Source of the DNA: Bartonella koehlerae C-29
GTDB taxonomy: Bacteria > Pseudomonadota > Alphaproteobacteria > Rhizobiales > Rhizobiaceae
NCBI RefSeq assembly: GCF_000706625.1
Contig: NZ_KL407334.1
Span: 91,500 to 151,535, forward strand
DNA: 60,036 bases
Direction: 5' to 3'
Part shown: in pieces, positions 9,393 to 18,605 of the stretch
How the letters are laid out: each line of letters starts with the position of its first letter
Position numbering within the stretch: position 1 is the stretch's first letter
Position numbers and translations under genes: made by a program
Notes under the pieces: model-generated
Told to the model about the DNA's origin: nothing
The model's input: the letters and a program-made list of their open reading frames with translations, nothing else
Databases searched by the model: none

Positions 9393-9450
9393 ATCCATGA
9401 CATATCGTCCATGCAAAACATTTGCATATCAGCTCTTGAAGAAGGAGTTT

Positions 9451-10545
9451 TCAATCATCAGCCTCATCCCATGAAATCGTCTGGCGGGATACATCGTCTG
9501 GCAGATCAAACAGTTGAGGATGTTTTTGCATTAAAACCGTGGAAGCAGGGGCACAAAGCCCTAAATGACTCCAACCTTTTTGGTGCAAAATTCGCCCACG
9601 GGCAGTTCGCTGAATAAAACCTTGTTGGAGAAGATAAGGTTCAATAATATCTTCAATAGCGTCCCGCGGCTCAGAAAGAGCAGCAGCAATGGTTTCAATA
9701 CCAACTGGACCACCTAAAAAAGTTTGTGCAATCAGCAACAAATAACGACGGTCAAGTGGATCGAGCCCTAGATGATCAACTTCCAGACGAGACAGTGCTT
9801 CATCAGCAATTTGTCGGTCAATTTTTTTTGCTCTTTTGACGAGAGCAAAATCACAAACCCGCCGTAAAAGTCGTCCAGCAATCCGTGGAGTACCGCGTGC
9901 TCGACGTGCAATTTCATGGGCGCCATCATCACTGATCTGTACCGAAAAAAGCCGAGCATTACGCTGAACAATATATTCCAATTCCTCTATGGTATAAAAA
10001 TTCAACCGAATTGGGATACCAAAACGGTCTCGTAATGGCGTGGTCAAAAGTCCCAAACGTGTAGTTGCCGCAACCAAAGTAAATTTAGCAAGATCAATTT
10101 TAACCGAACGTGCTGCCGGCCCTTCACCAATAATAAGATCAAGCTGATAATCCTCCATGGCTGGATAAAGAATTTCTTCAATAGCAGGACTCAAACGATG
10201 AATCTCATCAATAAACAGAACATCGCGCTCTTCTAGATTGGTTAAAAGAGCTGCCAAATCTCCTGCCTTAGCAATAACAGGACCTGAGGTAGAGCGAAAA
10301 TTAACCCCTAATTCTTTGGCCATAATTTGTGAAAGCGTTGTTTTGCCTAAACCAGGTGGTCCTACAAACAAAACATGATCAAGTGCTTCTTGACGTGCTT
10401 TCGCCGCTTCAATAAATATTTTTAAATTTGCACGTGCCGCCTCTTGACCAATAAAGTCATCAAGCACTTGTGGTCTTAAGGAGCGATCTGGATCATCAGG
10501 AAGGGGAACGGCACCCAAAAGGCGTTGATCTTCATCTTTATGCAT
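9451..10545 (-). CDS. ruvB: Holliday junction branch migration helicase RuvB
   Basis: Hexameric AAA+ motor that drives RuvA-bound Holliday junctions. The 364-aa product has an N-terminal [11 protein letters not shown] motif (~26), Walker [12 protein letters not shown] (~62-72), Walker [13 protein letters not shown] (~110-121), the sensor/arginine-finger region TTPLRDRFG (~168-176), and the C-terminal winged helix with RTARGR (~325). Length is slightly above the usual ~340. It is third in ruvC-ruvA-ruvB, 12 nt after ruvA. Confidence 0.97.
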   Translation of the reverse strand: MHKDEDQRLLGAVPLPDDPDRSLRPQVLDDFIGQEAARANLKIFIEAAKARQEALDHVLFVGPPGLGKTTLSQIMAKELGVNFRSTSGPVIAKAGDLAALLTNLEERDVLFIDEIHRLSPAIEEILYPAMEDYQLDLIIGEGPAARSVKIDLAKFTLVAATTRLGLLTTPLRDRFGIPIRLNFYTIEELEYIVQRNARLFSVQISDDGAHEIARRARGTPRIAGRLLRRVCDFALVKRAKKIDRQIADEALSRLEVDHLGLDPLDRRYLLLIAQTFLGGPVGIETIAAALSEPRDAIEDIIEPYLLQQGFIQRTARGRILHQKGWSHLGLCAPASTVLMQKHPQLFDLPDDVSRQTISWDEADD

Positions 10546-10557
10546 TGTGACCTTGCA

Positions 10558-11175
10558 CTAAGTAGGAGGAGAAAGTAATTTGAGACTATAACGAATAAGC
10601 AGTGCAGAAGAAACAGTCTCCCCTTCAAGAGCGTTCATCGCCAAAGCAAGAGCCCTAGCTGCTTGATCACGTTCAAAACCAAGCTTGATCAAAGCGGAAA
10701 GTGCATCATTTGTAGGTTGATTGGTCATCTCCAGATGAGGAAGTGGAGCGCTATGGATCATATTTTCGCTAAAAGGTAGAGCTTTGCTTTTCAGTTCGCT
10801 CACAATTCTTTCACTGACTTTTTTACCAACACCTGGAGCACGACTTATCATTGCAATATCGTTTAAGGCAATCGCCTGTGCCAGTTCATCCGGCGATAAA
10901 GTTCCTAAAATTGCCAAAGCAACTTTTGCCCCTACACCAGGCACATTTTGTAATAAGCAAAACCATTCTTGTTCAACTTTCGCGATAAAACCAAAAAGGC
11001 GGATGGCTTCTTCACGCACATGAGTTTCAATAAACAAATTTAAACTCTCACCTAAGGCTGGTAAAGAAGGACGTAGGCGATTTGAAATAAAAACTACATA
11101 GCCTACACCCTGAACATTCACAATGATATGATCATCAAAGATGTGTTCAAGGATACCTTTTAATTTGCCAATCAT
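10558..11175 (-). CDS. ruvA: Holliday junction branch migration protein RuvA
   Basis: A 205-aa tetramer-forming junction-binding subunit. It starts [11 protein letters not shown] (OB-fold domain I). Two helix-hairpin-helix motifs follow around residues 70-125 ([14 protein letters not shown] and [13 protein letters not shown]). A short C-terminal domain III (~160-200) contacts RuvB. The start overlaps the ruvC stop by 4 nt (ATGA), indicating translational coupling. Confidence 0.97.
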   Translation of the reverse strand: MIGKLKGILEHIFDDHIIVNVQGVGYVVFISNRLRPSLPALGESLNLFIETHVREEAIRLFGFIAKVEQEWFCLLQNVPGVGAKVALAILGTLSPDELAQAIALNDIAMISRAPGVGKKVSERIVSELKSKALPFSENMIHSAPLPHLEMTNQPTNDALSALIKLGFERDQAARALALAMNALEGETVSSALLIRYSLKLLSPPT

Positions 11176-11681
11176 GCCATAATCCTTGCATGATGAGAGG
11201 CGCTAATACGGTGAGTACTATGGCAAAGAGCAAGCGCAAGCGCATCAGCGGCATCACTGCTATTAAATTCAGCACGTGGGAGAAGGACTTTCACCATCAT
11301 ATGAATTTGTTTTTTATCACCATGACCAACTCCAATAACTGATTTTTTCACTTTGTTCGGAGCATATTCAAAAACAGGCAAATTTGCCTGCGCTGGTGCA
11401 AGTAGTGCAATGGCCCGTGCTTGACCAAGTTTTAAAGTTGCCGTAGCATCTTTGTTGACAAACACATGTTCTACGGCAGCCTCATGAGGCATAAATTGAT
11501 GCAAAATATCTGCTAGCCCTTTGTACAACTGGCAAAGCCTAGAAGCAAGGTTACAACGTGCATCAGAAGAAAGCGTACCCGCTGCAACAAATTGAAGACG
11601 GTTTCCAGAGAAATCGATAACCCCCCATCCTGTTCGCCGTAATCCTGGATCAATGCCTATAATACGAATCGCCTCTGCCAT
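11172..11681 (-). CDS. ruvC: Crossover junction endodeoxyribonuclease RuvC
   Basis: Dimeric nuclease that resolves Holliday junctions. The 169-aa product begins [20 protein letters not shown] with the first catalytic Asp. [20 protein letters not shown] contributes the Glu, and [14 protein letters not shown] (~140-153) the last Asp pair. I chose the ATG at 11681 because the conserved region follows directly. An upstream GTG at 11699 with GGA before it is possible. It is first gene of the ruvCAB unit. Confidence 0.96.
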   Translation of the reverse strand: MAEAIRIIGIDPGLRRTGWGVIDFSGNRLQFVAAGTLSSDARCNLASRLCQLYKGLADILHQFMPHEAAVEHVFVNKDATATLKLGQARAIALLAPAQANLPVFEYAPNKVKKSVIGVGHGDKKQIHMMVKVLLPRAEFNSSDAADALALALCHSTHRISASHHARIMA

Positions 11682-11734
11682 AAAGTGAAGTTTATACACT
11701 TTTTCCGTATTTGAATAGATGCACGAAAGAAAGA

Positions 11735-11935
11735 TAGAATTCGATTTGTTTTCCTATCCGATTTTCGTTCTCCAAGACAAGAAAAATACACATTCTCCCC
11801 CAATGTTCAAATTATTGCATACGTATTTCTAGACAAAGCACAGGAGACCGTTTTCTCAATGCCAATCGCCTCTTCAACAGCAAATGCCTCTCCCATAAAA
11901 AACCTCTACACTTTTCCCGCATTTAAATAAAATGG
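11735..11935 (-). repeat. Degenerate tandem copy of the rcdA 3' end and the ruvC 5' end
   Basis: Bases 11735-11860 align by eye with 12096-12205, the last ~40 codons of rcdA (shared TTCGATTTGTTTTCC, CCAAGA, TTGCAT). Bases 11887-11935 align with 11673-11720, the ruvC start region (shared CTCT.CCATAAA and CTACACTTTTCC). The order parent-echo-echo-parent fits a tandem duplication of the rcdA/ruvC junction, later decayed. The remaining 11936-12072 holds nothing I recognise. Confidence 0.75.
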
Positions 11936-12072
11936 CTAAACAGTAAAAAAACAAGGAATAAAAGTACAAAGCAATGGTACAGAGGAAAGAGAGAGGTTCT
12001 ATCGAAATTAGCTCTCACAGAAAAAAGCATCCCAACCAGAATAGAGAAAAAAAAACAACAGATACAAAATTT

Positions 12073-12591
12073 CTAAACGCGCCGAAAAGCTGTCTTAAGC
12101 AATTCGATTTGTTTTCCCACCGGATTTTCGTCCTCCAAGATAGGAGAAGATACGCCTTCTCTGCCTGTGCGCAAATATTGCATGCGTGCTTCTAAACGAA
12201 GGGAACGAGCGACGAAGTGGCGGAAGACTTCCGGAAATTCCTGCCAATGAGCGCTTTCTAGTTTCAGCGTCGGTGTATGAAGCGAGACTTTCTCAAGCTC
12301 TTTTTGTATTTGTTCTGGTGACATTTCTCCTTCGCGCTCTGCACGAAGAAGGAGAAGTTGAGAAGCTATTTGCATAAGCCGTGTACTTAAATACATCGCT
12401 TCTTTGGCATAAAGAGCAGAAACTTCTGCTGAGAGAGAGCGTGTTGCTAATTTGCCCTCCGTATCAATATAAGTTGCTGTTTCTTCAATCAGCGCCATTG
12501 TTTCTTCGTAAAGACGGTTAAAAGCATTGTCAAAAGCATTATGCTCAACCATGATAATGAGTTCATCGTAGGGACGTTTATATGCACTCAC
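12073..12591 (-). CDS. rcdA: RcdA-like protein (DUF1465), regulator of CtrA degradation family
   Basis: The protein matches DUF1465, the family of Caulobacter RcdA, an adaptor that helps ClpXP degrade CtrA and other cell-cycle substrates. Recognisable parts are ETMALIEETATYID near the N-terminus, a helix with YLSTRLMQIASQLLLLRAEREGEM in mid-protein, and RHFVARSLRLEARMQYLR near the C-terminus. The protein is all-helical with no membrane segment. I favour the GTG at 12591, which has GGAG 9 nt upstream. An internal ATG at 12552 (MVEHNAF) also fits. Its 3' end has a decayed duplicate next to ruvC. Function is inferred from the family. Confidence 0.75.
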   Translation of the reverse strand: MSAYKRPYDELIIMVEHNAFDNAFNRLYEETMALIEETATYIDTEGKLATRSLSAEVSALYAKEAMYLSTRLMQIASQLLLLRAEREGEMSPEQIQKELEKVSLHTPTLKLESAHWQEFPEVFRHFVARSLRLEARMQYLRTGREGVSSPILEDENPVGKQIELLKTAFRRV

Positions 12592-12754
12592 ACTTTTATA
12601 CTCCAAATATCAGCACAAAGATTATGACACTCAACGAAATGCGGGGTAAAAAGTTTCCTTTCCTATTGAGCAATGCTTTTTTTAATGAGTACCTCCTTTC
12701 AAACTTTTGCGCAACATACTTCTTATGCTAAGGTTAACGTGTCATGGAACGCCA

Positions 12755-13897
12755 TTACAAACGGACAGGTTTCCTTATGAAAAACCGGTGAAGAGATGGG
12801 CGTTTTTCACAATAATAAGCGACTAAAAATTGCAGAGCAATACCACTTATAATCAAGAGGCTATCGGAGAAAAACGTTCCTGTCATCACTGTTTTTAAAA
12901 TTTGCCCTACCATAGCAAAAATAGTCCCTGTTACAAAGACGGGAAGACTGTGTTTCCCTAAAATTGCTAAGGGATGCTGTTCTGAAACATGAAACCACAT
13001 ATGAAAGCGAGGCAAACAAAGGATCAACGATGCTAACGCAATAACATGAAGCAGACGCGGTAAACTTAAAAATGTTTTATTAAAATTAATCAACGGAGAA
13101 GACCAACCAAGCCACCCCAAAACACCCCACCATTCTAAGCGGACCCATAACAGAGAAAACAAAAGATACGCAGCGGCAAAAACGACAAAAAAAGTCTGAA
13201 AGGCGATATTTTTTCCTTGCTGAAGAGATAAACTGCTTGTCAAGCCTATAACAAACAGGAATTGCCAGGACAAAGGATTCAAAAACCACTTTCCCTTTAA
13301 TGGATAAGAAGGAGGAGCAATTTCATAAAATCCGCTGAGGAGGTAGAGCATAAACGAGCCTAAAAGCAACAGTCCTTTTTTTTTACAACTCAAATAAAGC
13401 GCAAAAGGCGCAAAAAGCATGAGCACAATATAAAGAGGAAGAATATTATTATACCCCAATTGATATCCAAAGCTTAAGACGCTAAAAAAAGCAATGAAAG
13501 GTTGTGTAAAAAATAAACCTACATTATTCATCGATAAAAGTTTCTCTGTTCGCCATAAGCAAAAGGCTCCTAAAAAAAGGCTTAACGTAACAAAGGTGGT
13601 GAAAAGATGTGCCGCATAAAGCTGAAAAGCTCTGCGCCAAAGTTTATGCACAATAAAAGGAAAAGACTCCTGCTGTAAGCGATTATGAAAGCTGAGTCCA
13701 AGAGCAACCCCTGAAAGCAAAACAAAGACCTCTGCTGAATCAGAAAAACCAAAGTTTCTATGTGTTATAAACTCATAGAGAGTTCCAGGAATATGGTTGA
13801 TGAAAATTGTTAACAACGCTAAAGAACGAAAAACATCCATGCGTGTATCACGACGAAAAGGATGTATATTATGCTTTAAAACACTCTGGTATGCCAT
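12755..13897 (-). CDS. opgC: OpgC family membrane protein (osmoregulated periplasmic glucan substitution)
   Basis: A 380-aa polytopic inner-membrane protein with about ten hydrophobic helices. The N-terminal RDTRMDVFRSLALLTIFINH and the following SDSAEVFVLLSGVALGL are typical of the OpgC/acyltransferase-3-like family, which transfers succinyl groups to periplasmic cyclic glucans. An ATG at 13897 has GGGGGG 6 nt upstream and was preferred over an upstream start at 13942. It stands alone, convergent to nothing and divergent from the ThiE-like gene. Substrate specificity cannot be read from the sequence. Confidence 0.85.
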   Translation of the reverse strand: MAYQSVLKHNIHPFRRDTRMDVFRSLALLTIFINHIPGTLYEFITHRNFGFSDSAEVFVLLSGVALGLSFHNRLQQESFPFIVHKLWRRAFQLYAAHLFTTFVTLSLFLGAFCLWRTEKLLSMNNVGLFFTQPFIAFFSVLSFGYQLGYNNILPLYIVLMLFAPFALYLSCKKKGLLLLGSFMLYLLSGFYEIAPPSYPLKGKWFLNPLSWQFLFVIGLTSSLSLQQGKNIAFQTFFVVFAAAYLLFSLLWVRLEWWGVLGWLGWSSPLINFNKTFLSLPRLLHVIALASLILCLPRFHMWFHVSEQHPLAILGKHSLPVFVTGTIFAMVGQILKTVMTGTFFSDSLLIISGIALQFLVAYYCEKRPSLHRFFIRKPVRL

Positions 13898-14011
13898 AAT
13901 GGCCCCCCAAAAGTTATATAAAGTAGTCGTCTCTTTCAACAAAAACGCGAAGTTAAAATGAGTTTTTAATTTTTAAGTGTCAAATTTCTTTTTTAGAGTC
14001 AAGGATTTTGT

Positions 14012-14674
14012 ATGACAAAACAAAAGAATAAACCAGTTGAGTATTATCCTTTTCCGCAATTGGTTTTAACATTAGATGTTCAGCGTTCTTTCACGCTCAC
14101 CTTTTTGCGACAAATTTTACAAACGAAGTCTTTTGCATGCGTTATCGTCTATGATTCTCAAGAAGAGCAGAATGATGCAGTTTTTTTACAAAAACAAGCG
14201 CAAATCTATGCAGAGGATATTCAAAATAACGGTGCGGCTCTTCTCATCGCTAGTGAATGGAGAATTGCTGAACGAATAAAGGCAGATGGTTTGCATATAG
14301 AAGGTGATCTTAAGGCTCTCGAACACTTTAATCATCAAAAAAATGAACAAAAAATCATTGGCTTTGGCAATATCCGCAATCGCCATTGTGCGATGGTTGC
14401 TGGAGAGGCAGGTGTTGATTATCTGTTATTTGGCAAATTAGGTGCGGATAAAAAACCACATGCTCATCCTCGCAATATCCAGTTAGCACGATGGTGGGCA
14501 GAGATTATGGAAATCCCTGCCATCGTTCAAGCAGGAAGCGATTTTGCAACCTTTGATGAAGTGATAAAAACCGCATGTGAATTTATTGCCGTCGAAGAAG
14601 TCATTTTTGCCCATGATAACCCCTTAATACTGCTTAAAATGATGCAAGAAAAATGTGAAAATTCACCTTTGTAA
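14012..14674 (+). CDS. ThiE-like (thiamine-phosphate synthase/TenI superfamily) protein
   Basis: A 220-aa TIM-barrel-type protein of the ThiE/TenI superfamily. AALLIASEWRIAERIKADGLHIEG (~72-95) matches the strand carrying the phosphate-binding region, and CAMVAGEAGVDYLLFGKLG (~127-145) matches the GADYVGFGPVF-like strand. The canonical ThiE HLGQxD is changed to HIEGD and the GPVFPT motif is degenerate, so a true thiamine-phosphate synthase activity is uncertain. A partner gene, thiN, occurs elsewhere in the window. AAGGATTTTGT precedes the ATG. Its 3' end is repeated at 16575-16709, beyond an eroded island. Confidence 0.75.
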   Translation: MTKQKNKPVEYYPFPQLVLTLDVQRSFTLTFLRQILQTKSFACVIVYDSQEEQNDAVFLQKQAQIYAEDIQNNGAALLIASEWRIAERIKADGLHIEGDLKALEHFNHQKNEQKIIGFGNIRNRHCAMVAGEAGVDYLLFGKLGADKKPHAHPRNIQLARWWAEIMEIPAIVQAGSDFATFDEVIKTACEFIAVEEVIFAHDNPLILLKMMQEKCENSPL

Positions 14675-14961
14675 AATTTATTCTTATAAAAAAATAAAAA
14701 CGTTAATTAAAAAGCTCACCACGTCATCCCTCAATACCCAAATAGCGCCTACAATTACAGATAAAGGTGATAAAAATGCATTCTTCTTGCCTCAAAATTC
14801 AGTAAAATGAGATGAAAGAGCTAGTATTCCCTTTGATGTAGTACAAGAAGAAAGAATCATAACTAAGGGAAATCATCATTTTTAATATTGATTATTAATA
14901 CCAACGACTGATGATAGAATGGGGAATATAAAATCGGCACGCAAATCAAATGTAATACAGA

Positions 14962-15596
14962 GGAACATTTGAAGACCTTAAAGAGATAATTTGCCAGCAT
15001 GGATATGGCAATCATAGAAGATAAACCTCTACCACATAAATTCCCTGGAGTATATCAAATCAGAGTCTTAAAGGGAGGGATAGTTAGCTGGTTTGCAACC
15101 TTCTCCAAAAACTTCTTCCAATACCTCAGATAAAGAATCTTTATCATTCACGGACATGATCATGACTCCTTAAAAAACCTTAAACTTTCTCTTCGCAGGT
15201 TTAATTTCGAACAATACATTTTACAAAATACTAGCGGTAATGGTTGAACCCTCATTGAAACTTTGAAAAAAAAATCCATAACAATCCTATAGAACTTGGT
15301 ATTGTACTATTCAAACATGATGATAGAAGCTATGCTGAATCTGACGGTGAAATAGAAGCTCGACCTCGTGCTTAACAAAATGTTATTTTCAAAATGGGCA
15401 TGTTAATCTTCGTACTTCCTCTTAATAATATCGCTATTCTACAAACAAAGGCGTTAAAATCCCTTCAGATATTAATGAAGTTTACTACCTTTCTTTTAAT
15501 GAACACGTAAAAGAAATAATGAGAAAACTTTCCAAATGATTAGGCGAAGCGGGTTCTACTATAGATCCAGAGAAATCTGCTTATGTATTAAATTAA
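14962..15596 (+). pseudogene. Eroded TIR-like predicted nucleotide-binding protein (PF10137-type)
   Basis: Reading across frames gives a recognisable order. First comes GTFEDLKEIICQHGY, then PHKFPGVYQIRVLKGGIVSWF, then RIFIIHGHDHDSLKNLKLSL. These are followed by LIETLKKKIHNNPIELGIVL, then FKHDDRSYAESDGE, then RPRA-stop-QNVIFKMG. The tail is KGVKIPSDINEVYYLS, then GEAGSTIDPEKS. This is the layout of stand-alone TIR-like nucleotide-binding proteins: an N-terminal effector-binding-like region, then a FIIHGHD strand, ELG(I/V)VL..DD and RARQNVIFE. At least four stops and three frame shifts (one at an A8 run) show it is dead. Relatives are found in anti-phage signalling contexts; that role is inference here. 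Confidence 0.7.
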
Positions 15597-15950
15597 ATTT
15601 GAATAACACCCTCACCTTTAGTGTGTAAAGCACACTCCGTTTATTGATAATTTGCTCTAGCAAGCAAGAGCCAATAAACTAAACAGTTATGCTTTTCTCA
15701 TTATTTTGAGTCTGATAAGAAGCTAACAACTCTCACCTTAAAAAATTCGCTTCAAAAACTGTTTCAATTTTTATTGTCAAAATTACTTTATGGTTTAAAA
15801 GACGTTTTGATCGTATACGTAACGGTCAATAGGGAAAACAGGCTTCTAAGTTCGATCATAAAAATGAACCCACTAATGTGGAAATTTCGGAAGTTTTTGC
15901 TATGTCCAAGTGCTTTTCAGCACTAAAAGCGAAAAACTGACTCGAGCTCA
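15597..15950. other. Decayed DNA between TIR-like pseudogene and XRE gene
   Basis: About 350 bp with no intact frame. A short open piece near 15855-15940 (DHKNEPTNVEISEVF) looks coding-like but I do not recognise it. No terminator or RNA gene was seen. Confidence 0.4.
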
Positions 15951-16232
15951 ATGCTTAATTACTCGCGGAATACCAATGCAAGGACGCTTGCACCCAGCGG
16001 AGAGAAATGCCCCAAAAAAAAACCTCATAACGACATTTTTGTTGGCAAAAAAATTCGTTTTAAGCGAAAAATGCTGAAAATGTCTCAAAAACAATTAGAG
16101 CATTGCTTAGGAGTAAGCCCCCAACAAATTCAGAAATACGAAAAGGGATTAAATCGTATAGGAGCGGGGCGTTTAAAGAAAATTGCTGATATCATGAATG
16201 TTTCTATTTCCTTTTTTATGTCGATATCTTAA
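15951..16232 (+). CDS. XRE-family helix-turn-helix regulator, C-terminally truncated
   Basis: A 93-aa protein with a SinR/Cro-type HTH at ~30-85: IRFKRKMLKMSQKQLEHCLG, then VSPQQIQKYEKGLNRIGAGR, then LKKIADIMNVSISFF. This is the common alphaproteobacterial XRE subfamily in which the HTH is followed by ~40-50 residues of C-terminal helix. Here a stop at 16230-16232 ends the protein straight after the HTH, and the missing tail is still visible downstream in another frame. The protein may still bind DNA, but oligomerisation could be lost. It lies in the eroded island beside the TIR-like pseudogene. Confidence 0.7.
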   Translation: MLNYSRNTNARTLAPSGEKCPKKKPHNDIFVGKKIRFKRKMLKMSQKQLEHCLGVSPQQIQKYEKGLNRIGAGRLKKIADIMNVSISFFMSIS

Positions 16233-16245
16233 TAAAACAAGAGAG

Positions 16246-16360
16246 CCCATACCATCATGATGAAATAATCTCGAGCAGAGAGGAATACCTGCTTTTAAAA
16301 AGATTTCGAGTTCTCACCTCGGTAAAACAAAGAGCAATTTTACAGTTGATCTCTGATTAA
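16246..16360 (+). pseudogene. Detached C-terminal tail of the XRE regulator
   Basis: A frame shifted relative to the XRE gene reads ESPYHHDEIISSREEYLLLK, then RFRVLTSVKQRAILQLISD, and a stop. It has the pattern of the C-terminal segment of this regulator subfamily (a 'SREE..LLK.FR.L....R..ILQLI' helix pair). A stop plus a frameshift around 16230-16246 separated it from the HTH part. Confidence 0.6.
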
Positions 16361-16574
16361 AATGAAAATTTTAAAAATCGTGTTATAGAGTGCTATACTT
16401 TCTGTTTATCAGCATTTATGCGTATTTTTAAAAGGCAACTCTCTCCTCAATGTAAATGCTTTTTGATTTTAGATGATGAGCCCTTAAAAGAGTATTGCTA
16501 TAAATGCGTGGTATCTGTTTTAACTTCTTCAATCCCCTAAAGGACAAAAATTCCTCCCATAAAAAACAACAAAC

Positions 16575-16709
16575 GATTTTGTAAATTTTGATGAGATGGT
16601 GAAAAGCGCATGTGCATTTATTGCCATCAAAGAGAACATCTTGGTGTATAATAATTCTTTTCCCCTGCTTGAAATGAGAAAAGAAAAATGTGAAACTTCT
16701 TCACTGTGA
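16575..16709 (+). repeat. Degenerate copy of the 3' end of the ThiE-like gene
   Basis: Aligns by eye with 14540-14674 (last ~45 codons): shared GATTTTG, TTTGATGA, GCATGTG.ATTTATTGCC and AGAAAAATGTGAAA. It is in the same orientation, about 2.03 kb away, and out of frame in places. The two copies bracket the TIR/XRE island. The following GAGGAGG supplies the Shine-Dalgarno sequence of the Sel1-repeat gene. The stretch 16361-16574 just before it holds nothing recognisable. Confidence 0.75.
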
Positions 16710-16726
16710 TGAGGAGGAAAATATCT

Positions 16727-17770
16727 ATGATGAAGAAAAGCATTAAGCTAGTGACCTTGGGAATGATTGGATTTACAATTTCTATTGCAAATTCTGCTAG
16801 CATTGCTGAAGAACCCTCAAGCTTTCAACGCTCTTTCAATACCATCCAAGATCCTGCAAACACTGAAAAACCTTTCCGCCCCTTGCAAGCTGGAGAATAT
16901 GATCAAGCCTATGATTATTATATCCAAGGCTATTATCTGAAAGCTTTTCGTGAAGCGCTCAGGCGCGCTGAACAAAATGATCCCTTTGCACAAACTCTGG
17001 TTGCTCGGATTTATATAGAAGGATGTGCTGTTCCCATAGATGGCGCACGCGCTGCTTTGTGGTTTGGACGTGCAGCAAAACAAGGTGACCCACAAGCGCA
17101 ATTGCGTTATGGACTTATGTTATTTGATGGTAATTTTATTGCACAAAACCAGGAACTTGGTGAACAATTTATTCGAAAAGCTGTAGATTCTGGCATAAAA
17201 GAATCCTATTATTATTATGGGCAATTGCTTCTTTATAAAGCCTCACGCGAGAAGCAGGTTCTTGCAGGTGTTTTTTCCCAAAGCCAAGAAAATGAGGCAA
17301 TAGATCAAGCACTAAAATGGTTCTTAAAAGGTGCAGCCCTTGGTGATGCTGCAGCTGCTTTCGCTGCAGCAAAAATTCTTTCTTTAGGGACTTTAACAAG
17401 GCCAAAGGATGATCGTAATGCACGCAAACTTATGGAAGTTGCTGCACAAAATAAACATCTTGAAGCCCAAATTCTTTTAGCACAATGGCTTGTACAAGGT
17501 CGTGGGGGAGAAACTAATTTTCCACGTGCTTTTCATCTTCTTCTAAGTAATGCCACCAAAATGATCGCGCCAGCACAGGTTTCTCTGGCAAGACTTTATC
17601 GCGATGGAATAGGAACAAAAGGCGATATAGTAAAAGCAGCGGCATGGTATATGCTTGCAAAGCAAGCAAAAATACAAGCCCCCGATCTTGAAATGATGCT
17701 TGAAGGTATGGACCATGCACAGCTGGAAGAAGCACGTAAAGAAATCATAAAGCTTCTGCCTATTTTTTAA
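16727..17770 (+). CDS. Secreted Sel1-repeat (TPR-like) protein
   Basis: A 347-aa exported protein with an N-terminal signal peptide (KKSIKLVTLGMIGFTISIA, cleavage near NSASIAEE). It is followed by about six Sel1-like helical repeats, e.g. QTLVARIYIEGCAVPIDGAR, AALWFGRAAKQGDPQAQLRY and SLARLYRDGIGTKGDI. Sel1 proteins are periplasmic or secreted scaffolds. I preferred the ATG at 16727, which has GAGGAGG about 10 nt upstream, over an in-frame ATG at 16706 lacking one. It probably followed the ThiE-like gene directly before the island separated them. No specific function can be assigned. Confidence 0.85.
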   Translation: MMKKSIKLVTLGMIGFTISIANSASIAEEPSSFQRSFNTIQDPANTEKPFRPLQAGEYDQAYDYYIQGYYLKAFREALRRAEQNDPFAQTLVARIYIEGCAVPIDGARAALWFGRAAKQGDPQAQLRYGLMLFDGNFIAQNQELGEQFIRKAVDSGIKESYYYYGQLLLYKASREKQVLAGVFSQSQENEAIDQALKWFLKGAALGDAAAAFAAAKILSLGTLTRPKDDRNARKLMEVAAQNKHLEAQILLAQWLVQGRGGETNFPRAFHLLLSNATKMIAPAQVSLARLYRDGIGTKGDIVKAAAWYMLAKQAKIQAPDLEMMLEGMDHAQLEEARKEIIKLLPIF

Positions 17771-18019
17771 CACAGGCTTCAGAAAAATGATGTTTTTTGC
17801 TTCAAATCTATAAATTCTCACAAAAATCTTTGTGCAAATTTTTAAAATCCTTGCGTCTGAGTGCTTTTTATGGTCTTGCAAAGGTTGACAAAGCGAAAAT
17901 ACACAAAAGTTTTTTGGGAGTACTTTTTTTTAGGCTTTTCTCTCTGCAAAGACGATAAGTGATCTCTCTCAAGGGTAAAAAGAGAGAACTTTTTGCAAGA
18001 ATGGAATTGGATAAAGACG

Positions 18020-18595
18020 ATGAAAATTAATGGCAATGAAATTCGACCTGGTAATGTGATTGAACATCAGGGAAGCTTATGGGTCGCTGTAAAATGCAAT
18101 GCTGTAAAACCAGGAAAAGGTGGTGCATTTAATCAAGTTGAAATGAAAAATTTGATAGATGGTACAAAACTCAACGAGCGCTTTCGTGCAGCCGAAACGG
18201 TTGAAAGAGTACGTCTTGAACAAAAAGATTTTACTTTCCTTTATCAACAAGGTGATGCTTTGATTTTTATGGATTCGCAATCCTATGAACAACTTGAATT
18301 ACAAAAGGATTTTGTTGGTGAACGTGCTGCTTTTCTCCAAGACGGGATGACTGTAACTGTTGAACTTTATCAAGAAAAACCGATTGGCATATCGCTCCCC
18401 GATCAGGTGAGTGTGACAATTATTGAAGCTGATCCTGCCCTCAAAGGGCAAACGGTCACAGCCTCTTATAAACCTGCCATTCTTGAAAATGGTATTCGTA
18501 TTCTTGTACCACCTTTTATTAACGCCGGAGAACGTATCATTGTTGATACCAATGAACTGATTTATTTGCGTCGTGCAAATGAAAAGGATAAATAA
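18020..18595 (+). CDS. efp: Elongation factor P
   Basis: Translation factor that rescues ribosomes stalled on polyproline. The 191-aa product starts [16 protein letters not shown]. The KOW-like domain I has the loop [10 protein letters not shown], where the Lys is the usual modification site. An OB domain (~65-125) and a C-terminal OB domain (~130-188, GLPxxV-type region [11 protein letters not shown]) complete it. I chose this ATG over an upstream frame-open start because the family begins here. suhB follows 10 nt downstream. Confidence 0.96.
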   Translation: MKINGNEIRPGNVIEHQGSLWVAVKCNAVKPGKGGAFNQVEMKNLIDGTKLNERFRAAETVERVRLEQKDFTFLYQQGDALIFMDSQSYEQLELQKDFVGERAAFLQDGMTVTVELYQEKPIGISLPDQVSVTIIEADPALKGQTVTASYKPAILENGIRILVPPFINAGERIIVDTNELIYLRRANEKDK

Positions 18596-18605
18596 GGGAT
18601 AAAAG

